From the NCBI GenBank assembly GCA_004431415.1, contig QPMI01000203.1, positions 94,641 through 158,640 on the forward strand: DNA of 64,000 nt, given 5' to 3'. Shown here in pieces: positions 56,001 through 64,000 of the stretch. The translations under genes and the position numbers were made by a program. Every line of letters starts with the position of its first letter. Within the stretch, counting starts at the first letter, position 1. The notes under the pieces were generated by a model. The model had not been told where the DNA came from and made no database searches. It saw nothing but the letters and a program-made list of their open reading frames with translations. The stretch comes from Cyanophora paradoxa (taxonomy: Eukaryota > Glaucocystophyceae > Cyanophorales > Cyanophoraceae).

Positions 56001-58394
56001 GGGCGGGGCGCTGAGGGGCGGGGCGGCAGGTGCAGGCGGTGCTGCGGGAGCTGGAGGCCCTCTACCCCCTCCGCGCCTACTCCGGCGCCGACGACTCCGG
56101 CGCCGACGACAAGTGCCCCCGCCCCGCCCCGCCCCGCGCGCCCCCGGGGTGCGAGGCGGGGCGCAGCGGGTCGGACTCGGACGCCGAGTCGGAGGAGGAG
56201 ACGCTCGACGCCGCCGCCGCCGCCGCCGCCGCCGTGGGCGACGTCGTCCGCCGCCCGCCCAAGAGCGCCTCGCGCCGGAAGAAGGAGCGCGCCGCCGCCC
56301 GCAAAGGCGGCAAGCGCGGCTCCGCCTCGGGCCCTCGGCGGCCGCCGCCGGCAAGGCCGCCGCGGGGCGCGCGACCAAGGCCATGTTCGCGGCCGCCGCC
56401 GCGGCCGCGGCGGCGCAGCTCGCCGCGGAGCAGGCGGGCAACGGGGGCAAGGCGGGGGCAGCCGGGGGAGCTGGCGGGGCGGCCGGCGGGGTGCCGCCGG
56501 CGGTGCCGCGGCGGCGCGGGAGCAAGAAGGGCCTCGACATCATGGAGAACGGGCCCCTCGTCGTGCCCCCGCCCCAGGCCCCGGCCCGACATCTACTTCT
56601 CGTACCCCTCCGAGGCCCGCCCCCCCGCGCGCCCGCCGGCCCGCGCGCGGCGGGCGGGGTGACGGGGCGGGGGCAGGAGTCGGCGGGGGCGGTGGGCCAG
56701 CGCTCGGGAGCGCCGGCCTCGGGGCCGGGGGGGCCGGCAGCCGCTCGGTGAGCCCGTACGCGCAGGGCAGCCCCTACGGCTCCTTCCCCTTCGTCAGCGG
56801 CTACGCCAACCCCTCCGTCTCGCCGTACCCCCCCGCCTTCCGCGGCGACCCCGGGTGCGCCCCGCCCCGCCCCACCGGCACGGGCGCCGGGGGCGAGCGG
56901 GGCGGCAGGGGGTACACGTCGTACGCGGCGATCGTGGCGGCGGCGGGGGCGGCGGCGGAGCCGAAGGGCGGGTCTCCGCCGTCGGGGACGCCGGCGTCGG
57001 CGCCCTCGTCGGCCTCCTCGCTCGTCGCCTCGCGCGAGGTCACCGCCGCCCTCGAGGCCGCCGCCGGCTCCCTGCCCTACTCCCGCGCCGTCCTCTCCCG
57101 CATCTCCGAGCAGGTCTCCGCCTTCGTCTCCCCCCGCAAGCGCCCCGCCACCGCCTCCGCCGCCCCCGACCCGCCCCCGCCCCACCCCGTCCGGCCCCCC
57201 GAGGGCCCCCCGCCTCCGCCCCTCCCCTCCGCCACTCCGCCCCGCCCCGCACCGCCGTCGCCTCCCCATGCCCGTCCCGTCGCCGCCAGCCGCCGCCCGA
57301 CAGCCCTCTCCCGTGCGCCCCCACTCGCCCGGCCCCTCGTGGCCCGCCTTTTGAGTGCCCGCGCAGGCCCGCCCCCCCTCGGCCGCCGCCGCGCAGCCTC
57401 CGATGCCTCCAGCGGTGCGTGTGACGCCCCGCGAGGGCGCGCTGCGGGAAGGGTGACGGGGGCGGCAGGTGGAGAAGGAGCGGGCGGGAAGCGCGCGCGG
57501 GGGCTCCCTGGCCGTGCACACCCCTGACGCCGGTCCCTCCGCCTCCCGCTGTGCGCCCCGCCCCGCCACGCCACGCCACGCCCCGCCACGCGGCGCCGGC
57601 GTGACGCGAGGCGGGCGCAGACCTCTCCGTCTCCCGCGGCGCGGCGAGCGTCGGCACCGTCTCCCCGCCCGCCTTCTCCCCCTCGGGAGCCCCCTCCTCC
57701 GCCCCCCTCCCGGGCCCCTCCCGGCCCCTCAGCGGCGGCTCCTCGCGCCCCCTCTCCCCGCAGCCGCCGGCACCGCCCGCGCCCGGCACCTACGTCCGCC
57801 ACCGCGACAGGCCCGCCCGCACCGCGCCGCGCAGCCCGCCCGCGCCTCTGAAGCAGGCGCGCAGGGAGAGCAGCGTGAGCCCGGGCCGGCGCTCGGGCGC
57901 CCCCGACGACGGGCCGGCGCCGCTGGTGCCGGTGCGCGCCGCCGCGCCCCGCCGCCGCCGGCCGCCGACGCGGGCGCAGCTGGCGGGGCCCTCGGCCGGC
58001 TTCGGGATGCTGCCGCGCCTCTTCCCGCGCAGCGCCCCCGCCCGGGGAGCGCCCCCCGCTGCCGGCCTCGCCGCCGCCCGAGGCGGAGGGGCGGGGGAGC
58101 GGGAGGGCCGGCGTCGGCGTCGAGCACGCCCTCGCCGCCCTTCGCGGCCGCCGCGACGGGCGGCACGCCGCGCTTCGCGCAGGCCCTCCGCTCCCGCGTC
58201 GGCTCCGCCGGCACCGCCCGCCCCCCTACTCCCCCTCCTCCGGCCCCGCCGCCCGCCCGCCCCCCGGCGCCCCCTCCTCCAAGCCCGGCCCCGCCGGCCT
58301 CCGCAGCAACTCGTTCAGTCGCTCCCCCGGCGTGCCGGCCGGCGCCGGCGGCGGGCAGGGCGGCCCCGCCAGCGGCCCCTCCTTCTTCTCCTAG
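53094..58394 (+). CDS. Cytosolic carboxypeptidase (CCP/AGTPBP1-AGBL2 group), tubulin deglutamylase type
   Basis: An M14 zinc carboxypeptidase that trims glutamates from tubulin tails. N-terminal blocks: [126 protein letters not shown]. Catalytic domain: [16 protein letters not shown] (zinc H and E), [51 protein letters not shown] (third zinc ligand), [42 protein letters not shown] (catalytic Glu). The C-terminal third is Ala/Pro/Ser-rich and phosphosite-like, ending near [11 protein letters not shown]. At least 17 introns were traced up to 56170; seven begin with GC rather than GT. Identity is secure; the tail exons are approximate. Confidence 0.92.
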
Positions 58395-58734
58395 CCGCCC
58401 TCCCCGCCCCTGAGCATGATGCATTTTCTGTCCATTGCAATGCGTACCCAGAACTAGGTCTCGCGCGGCCTGAGCACCGGGCACTTCTTCCGCGGGGGGC
58501 ACCCGGCACGCCCTCGCAAGCTCGGCACCGTGGCACCTCCAGATGTAAATTCACACGCAATTGTATAGCTGCTGTGATCAGACTGCACAAGCCTCTTCAG
58601 ACTTGGTCTGCATGAGCACCGCCGGGCCGTGTGAACTTATGTACCCGGGTGACCCCCTACGAAGCCCGCCCTCCCAGAGATCCCTACGCACAGGCGTACA
58701 GAGCCCTACCCCCGCCCCTTTGTGACGCCCTTGC
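58395..58734. other. Convergent 3' flank, no gene seen
   Basis: 340 bp between the stops of the carboxypeptidase (plus) and the Trp-rich gene (minus). Nothing recognised. Confidence 0.5.
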
Positions 58735-61300
58735 TCAGTAGATGGGCACGTCCGTCTGCAGTGGGTGAGTGAGGGGCGGCGCAAGGAGAGGAGGGGGCGG
58801 GGGGGCGGGCCTCGTAGTCCCACTTCTCGTCGACGAAGTCGTTGTGCCAGATGTCGCCCCACCTGCGCCGGCGTCAGCGGCGCGGCGCGGCGCCGGGGCG
58901 GGCGGCGCGCTTGTGGAAACGCCCGCCGCCGAGGTCGCGGCCGCCCCAGTTGCGGCCCCAGCTGCGCGGCCGGCGGCGTCACGGGCGGGGCCGGGGGCCG
59001 GGGGCCGGGGGCCGGGGGGCGGGGGCGGGGCGGAGCGCGCCGGGAGCCCTTGCCGTCGTCGGCCCACTTGGAGGTCCACTTCTCGATGGAGGAGAAGTCG
59101 GCGCGGTAGAGCTCCCCCCAGTTCTCCTCCCACTCCTCCCCGTCCCCGTTCTTCCCCTTCTTGCGGGCCCCCTTCTTGACCGTCCCGTCCTCGTGCCGGT
59201 TCTCCCACCACTTCTCCTCCCACACGTCCCCCCGCGCGTTCTTGCCCCTGCCCGCCCCACCGTCGGCCCCCGCCGGCGCCGGCGAAGGGGGCGGGGCGGG
59301 GCGGGGCACGTCTTCTCGGCCCACTTGACGTCGCGGCGCTCCTCCCAGTGCTCGAACCACTCGTCGCCGTGCTCGTTGGTGCCCGACTTCTCCGCCCACT
59401 TCTCCCCGTCCTCGTTCGTCCCGTACCGGTCGTGCCACACCTCCCCCGCGGGGTTCCGCCCCGTCTTCTCCACCTCCTCCCAGCCCGCCGCGTTGCCCAC
59501 GTACGTCACGCGCCAGACGTTGCCGTGCTCCTGGCCCGGCTGCGGCTCCTCGTCGCCCCACTCCTCCCCGTACCTGCCGCCCCGCCGCCCCGCCGCCCCC
59601 GTCGCCACCCGCCCCGCGAACACGCGCGGCGCGAGGCGGCGCGCACCGGTCGCCGTTGGCCTTGACGCCGTCCTTGCGGCCCCACTTCTTGGCCTCGGCT
59701 TTGTTCTCGCCCCACTTCTCCACGTACGTCTCCCGCCCGCCCGCCTCGTCCACCCGCTCGAACCTGCCGCCGCTCGGCCCCCGTGCCCCGCCCCAGGCCG
59801 GCGGCGCTGGGGCCGGGCGGACCACTTCTCCCAGGTGGTGACGTTGCCGCCGGGCTCGGCGATCATCTTCTCGCCCCACCTGCCGCCCCGTCGGCCCCGC
59901 CCCGCCGCCGGCCGCGCACAGCGGAGGGGCACTTCTCGCCGGCGCCGTTGTCGGCCCACTGGTCCACCGTGCGCTCCCCCGTGCGGCCCGAGGTGAACGA
60001 CTTCTCCCCGTACCTGCCCCCGCATCGGCTCCGCGCGAGGGGCGGGGGCGGGGGCGGGGGCGGGCGGGGCGGACGAGGCGCCGTCGGGGGTGGCGCCCCA
60101 CTTCTCGCCCCACTGGTCCCCCGACGAGTTGGAGCCGACCAGCTGCCGGCCCGTCAGCGAGGCGACCCGCGCGCCCCGCGGGGCCGGGCGGCGCGCGCCT
60201 CGCCGGCGATGCCGCCGCCCTCGAGGGGCTTCTCGCTCCACTTCTCCGACCACTCCCCGTTGCCGTCCCGGCCCCACTTCTCCCCGCGCCGCGTCCCGTC
60301 CGCGTCTGCCGCCCCGCTGAGCGGCGCCGGCGCGCCCCCTCCCGGCGCGCGCACCCGTCGTCCAGCTCTCCTCCCACGGCTCCCCGTTCTCGTTGACGCC
60401 TGCGCCGGCCGGCCGCGTCGGCGCCGCGGCGCTGGAGCGGGGCGGGCGCACCGGACTTGCGGCCCTCGCTGGGGCCCGAGGCGGCGGCGGCGTGGCGCCA
60501 GGCCGAGGGCGCCGCCGGCACGGGCGGGAGGGTCATGGCGGGGATGGAGGGCGCCGCGGCGAAGGCCAGCGCCGGGTGCTCGTTCTCCTTGTTCTTCGCC
60601 GCCGCCTTGCCCTTGCCCTGCCGGCCCCGTCAGCCGCGCTCGGGCGGGCTGAGCAGAGCGGGGGCGGGCCTTGGCCTTGCGGGTGAGGCTCTCGTCGAGG
60701 ACGTAGAGGTCGGGGCGGTGCGTCTCCTCCTGCGGCTTCCGCTTCGGCGGGCTCGCGGGGCGCGGGCCCAGGTTGAGCGCCGCCAGCACGGTCTCCTCCG
60801 GCAGCGCCCGCACCGCCGCCATCACCTCCTCCTCAGTCACCGTCCCCGCCCCCCGCACCGCCACCCTGCGCGCACGTACGCACTCGCCACTTGACCGGAC
60901 CTCGCTCGCGGTGCGCGCGTGCGCACCCGCCCCCAGCGGCGCCGCGGCTGCTCTCCGGCCGGCAGCGGAGCTCGTGCAGCGCGAGACTTGCCGCCGGGAC
61001 TTTCCGCCCGCACTTGTCGCACAGGGTCCCGTCCTCGCCCCCGATCTCATCGAGCCGCAGGCCTGCGCGCGACAGCGAAACGGTCAGCAGAGCACGCGGT
61101 GCGCAGGATCGCGCCGTGCGCGCGCGCCTTTGCCCTGGAAGGGCACGAAGTCCTCGGACCAGGGGACGGCCGGCCGCTGGGGGGGCACCCATTCCGCGGG
61201 ACGCTCTGTGAGAGGTGCTCTTCTCACTTGAATGGGCTTTGGCTGCGATACGTAGACGCGCGCGGGAGATCGGTCGGCTGGGGAACGCGCGCAGGGGGGA
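58735..61300 (-). CDS. Tryptophan-rich repeat protein, ESV1/LESV-like, with N-terminal zinc-finger segment
   Basis: The C-terminal half is a chain of Trp/Glu/Lys/Gly repeats: NENGEPWEESW, GNGEWSEKWSEKPL, SGDQWGEKWG, RETYVEKWGENKAEAKKWG, GEVWHDRYGTNEDGEKWAEK, GDEWFEHWEERRDVKWAEK, GDVWEEKWWENRHEDG, EEWEENWGELYRADFSSIEK and WGDIWHNDFVDEKWDYE, ending TDVPIY after a GC-AG intron. Evenly spaced aromatic and acidic residues are the hallmark of ESV1/LESV proteins, which bind amylopectin and organise starch. The N-terminal exons give PVPWSEDFVPFQGK, a CxxC...HxxxC finger (LCDKCGRKVPAASLALHELR then C), TEEEVMAAVRALPEETVLAA and KRKPQEETHRPDLYVLDESL. The finger is not part of ESV1 proteins I know. The 5' limit (about 61300) is uncertain. 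Confidence 0.65.
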
Positions 61301-61455
61301 GGGGGGCGAACGCACTGGCTCGACGGTCACGACCTGCGAGGTCGTACCGCGGCCTCCGCGTGACTGTTGCCGCATTCTGGTGTCTTTGCGCGTATGCGAC
61401 GACTTTTTTCTGGATTCTTCCCCGTCCGGGGAGAACCCGCGGTGGGGTACGCTGC

Positions 61456-62807
61456 ATGGAGCTTCTGTGCGGCTACTCCAAGCTCGACGGGACGCGCTGG
61501 CGCCGCGCGAAACGCGAAGTGCGCGTATCGGTGGCGGATTCCGCGCTCCAGATCGTGTTCAACGATGCCGAGAAGACATTGCTTGTGCGCCGCTTAAAGC
61601 TTGCCCTTGCTGCACTTTCGTGGGCCTGATTGGCGCGTACGTAGGATCGATGCGCACTGGATGAGCCGCTCAAGGGCTATGGCCACGGCCTTGTAGTGCT
61701 CGATTTCTCCCAGCGCGACCCTCACCAGCTGGGCTTCCGCTATTCGACTCCCGAAGTGAGCTCTGGAAGGCACGCAATTTGCTGACGCCACTCACTTCGA
61801 TGTCGCACAGGGGCAGACCAAGTCGTGCGGTCGTCCGCGCGTGTATGCGTTGCGCGCCTGACGCGTAGCAGGTTCCTCTTGCACCTGCCAAGCGACGCCG
61901 GACGCGCCCTCCTTGAACGCGCTCTTGAACCGTTCCGTCTCGCTCCTGCCCGCTCCTGCAGAAGCTCGGCCCTCGCTGCTGCCGAGCCCGCGCCGGCCCT
62001 GCGGCCGGATGCAGCGCCCTCTCGTCCCCTCGGCGGGCAGGAGGCGCGAGTCTCTCTCCGCGCGCAGGAGGCGGATCCGCGCGGCCGGCCATGGCCGGTG
62101 CCGCAGGGGCAGGGGCCGCCCCTCCTGTATGAGCCCCCACCCTCGTCGCGGAGCGCGCCGCCGGAGTCTGAAGGCCCGCCGCCCGCGCCCGCGCCCGCGG
62201 CCCCTCCGCCGGGCTCCCTTTCGCAGGCGCGCCCCTTCGCCCCTGGCGCGCGCCCCTCGCGCTGACTGGCGCGCAGCGGCTGCAGGCGGCGCGCGCAGCG
62301 CTGCGGGCGAGCGCGCAGCTGAGCGCGAGCGCCGAGCCGCCCGACGGCGGCCCCTCGAGCTCGGGGCCGTCCCCGCCGCCCGTCGGGGCCGCTCGGCCCT
62401 GCCCTCCCGCCGCTTCCTTCTCGCCCCCCGCCCCTCCCGCCTCTTCCTCCCGCGCCCGTCCGCTGGCTCCTCGCCGGCCGCGGCCGAGGCGTCGAGCGCG
62501 CCATCGGCCCCGCGGAGGAGCCGCCCTCGGGGCCCGGCAGCGCCGGCGCCACGGCCACGGCGGCATCTGCGGGGCGGGCGGGCCTGTGGGCGGGGAGGCG
62601 GGGGCGGGGCCGGGGGCCGGGGGGGAGGCGGGGGAGGAGGGGGCGCTGCGGGGGGAGGTGCTGGCGCTGCTGGCGGACCCCGCCTTCCCCCGTGCGCCCC
62701 CCGCGCCCTCGAGCACCCCCGCGTGGCCCGAGACCGGCCCGGGCGCAGGCTTCGTGGAGCGCGTGGGGCGCCTTTGGGAGGCCGCCCTCGCCCCGCCCCG
62801 CCCCTGA
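61456..62807 (+). CDS. Unrecognised protein, beta-rich N-terminus and Pro/Ala-rich tail
   Basis: MELLCGYSKLDGTRWRRAKR, EVRVSVADSALQIVFNDAEK, then across an intron DEPLKGYGHGLVVLDFSQRD and PHQLGFRYSTPE, then RFLLHLPSDAGRALLERALE. The alternating strands followed by a helix could be a PH- or GRAM-like fold. The C-terminal half is Ala/Pro/Gly-rich (LTGAQRLQAARAALRASAQL; EGALRGEVLALLADPAF; FVERVGRLWEAALA), ending PPRP. An intron with CTGACG branch motif and GCACAG acceptor precedes 61811. No family assigned. It is divergent from the tryptophan-rich gene. Confidence 0.5.
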
Positions 62808-63313
62808 CCCCGCCCCGATCCCGCCCCGGCACCTCCAGCTCCCCGCTGCCAGGGGCCCCGCAGCTCGCGGTCGGCGCGGGATCCAGCTCAAGAGATCCCG
62901 AGCCCGGCACTCTTTTGTCGCCGCACCCCCACAATCCGGCCGGCCCGGCGGCACGGCGCTCCTCGTTCTAGATTTCGTCCTCGTTCAGCTCGATCTGCAT
63001 ATAGCTAGCTATGATTAGCTCATCCCTCCTCGCTCGTACTGAAGCAAGAGGGTTCTTTCGTTTCCCTTCGTTTTTGGAGTTCCCTCATATCCGATTCCTC
63101 CCCTCGCCGAGTTGATCGATCACATGCATCCCTTGCATGCCCCTCCCCTTCGATTCCCCTTCGATTCCCCCCTAGCTAGATCTACGAGAGGTATCGTTCT
63201 AGAGTTCATGATCATGATCATGAGGGATCCGGAGCCCTCTTCCCTCGTCGATATCTTTTTAAGGGGAGCCCGCGGCCGGATACGCCTTTAAATTTTGAGG
63301 TCCGGGGTTCATT
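62808..63313. other. Intergenic, AT-richer, palindromic
   Basis: About 500 bp; includes CATGATCATGATCATGA at about 63207-63224 and many CTAG/GATC tetramers. No gene. It precedes the HHE gene and likely holds its promoter. Confidence 0.5.
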
Positions 63314-64000
63314 ATGTCGGCTTTCGCGCTCCTCGCTTCGTTCAGCTCGGCTCGCCTCGCGATCGGCTCCAGCTTCGTCCAGCGCCCCGCCCTTGCCGTT
63401 CGCAGCGCTCGCAGCGCCGCAGCTCCAGCTCGCCGGTGCGTACGTGCTCTCCCATGCCTCTCGCTCTCCCATGCCGCGTGCTCCCCCGTGGCCCTGCTGA
63501 CGGCAGCCTCGCAGTTCATTCTTCTTCTCCGCAGCGATGGCCGCCTCAGACAAGCTTACAGACCTCCTCCAGAAGGACCACTCCGTTCGCCAGTTTTTCG
63601 CGGAAAACAGATCGCGCGCGCCGCGATTCGTAACTCACGGCTCGCCCCCGCGCGCCCGCAGTTCATCAAGGAGGACTACAACGTGCGTTTTTCCCGCACG
63701 CTCGCCGCGCGCTCAGCGGCTGTCACGCGCTGCTTCGAACCCGGCCCTCGCTTGACTTCGCGCCGGCGCCGCTACAGCGGTGGAAGGCAAGCAAGAACGC
63801 CGAGGAGAAGATCCGCTGGGCCAACCAGTTCATTCTGGACGTGTCCCAGGTGTGGAGTGTGCCTCGGGAATTTTTAATCTGCGCTGAGCATTTTTTTCGC
63901 AGCACTCGGTTGCCGAGGAGATCGTCTACTACCCTGAGATCGAGAAGCGCCAGAAGGGCGGCTCGATCAGCAAGCAGAAGCACCTTGACGAGCACCAGGA
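63314..64000 (+). CDS. HHE hemerythrin-like protein (3' end off window)
   Basis: The start MSAFALLASFSSARLAIGSS opens a leader of about 40 residues rich in Ser, Ala and Arg, compatible with organelle targeting. A GT-AG intron (CTGACG branch, CTCGCAG acceptor) joins it to SFFFSAAMAASDKLTDLLQK, DHSVRQFFAENR. Then come FIKEDYN, RWKASKNAEEKIRWANQFIL, DVSQ, and HSVAEEIVYYPEIEKR, KQKHLDEHQ at the window edge. DHSVR, QHSVAEEIVYYPEIE and HLDEH match the H, HxxxE and HxxxH-type iron ligands of HHE four-helix bundles, which bind di-iron and sense oxygen or nitrosative stress. The last ligand helix lies beyond the window. Introns here are GT-AG. Confidence 0.8.

Overview
The window is nuclear DNA from a GC-rich (roughly 70% by eye), intron-dense, plastid-bearing, flagellated microbial eukaryote, most likely an alga. 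There are no operons, no bacterial-style promoters and no ribosome-binding sites. Nearly every gene is split by many very short introns (about 40-130 nt). The donors are GTGCG, GTCCG, GCGCG or GCCCG, the acceptors mostly end in GCAG, and a CTGAC or CTGAG branch-like motif usually lies 10-20 nt upstream of the acceptor. Pointers to lifestyle are CFAP20 and a tubulin-type cytosolic carboxypeptidase (cilia), a twin-arginine thylakoid-type leader on a histidine phosphatase (plastid), an ESV1/LESV-like tryptophan-rich protein (starch), and MoaC with a mitochondrial-type presequence. I cannot assign the lineage; a green alga, haptophyte or pelagophyte would all fit the composition.

Layout. 1-11 kb: two OTU-family genes on the minus strand (a complete-looking deubiquitinase and an F-box/OTU fusion), a repeat-rich gap, MoaC on plus, then a minus-strand RING/TRAF-zinc-finger gene that splices in frame into USP7-type ubiquitin-like domains without the USP protease. 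11-24 kb: a RAP-domain organellar RNA-binding protein, adenylosuccinate synthetase, a bZIP factor, a CLASP/TOG protein and a PWWP protein. 24.5-31.5 kb: a PUB-like/JmjC gene, a CCCH zinc-finger gene and TDP1. 32.5-43.3 kb: lariat debranching enzyme DBR1, a small acidic orphan, CFAP20, two proteins of unknown function and an ABHD-type hydrolase. A 217-bp TA-flanked inverted-repeat element (MITE) lies at 43.3-43.6 kb. 43.8-52.7 kb: an SR splicing factor, a signal-peptide membrane protein, an IQ/coiled-coil protein, a small RING protein, a plastid histidine phosphatase and a CPBP intramembrane protease. 53-64 kb: the cytosolic carboxypeptidase, the tryptophan-rich protein, an orphan, and an HHE hemerythrin-like gene cut by the right edge.

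There is no obvious single pathway. Two themes recur. Several genes concern ubiquitin (two OTU genes, the RING-TRAF-HUBL fusion, a PUB-like protein, a small RING). Two concern intron processing (DBR1, SR protein) in a genome whose own introns are unusual. Genes are often arranged head-to-head with 100-360 bp between start codons, suggesting shared bidirectional promoters.

Gene models were built by hand from domain matches and reading-frame-compatible splice junctions. Junctions in conserved genes (ADSS, CFAP20, MoaC, RING-TRAF-HUBL, carboxypeptidase) are well constrained. Starts and low-complexity exons in other genes are approximate.
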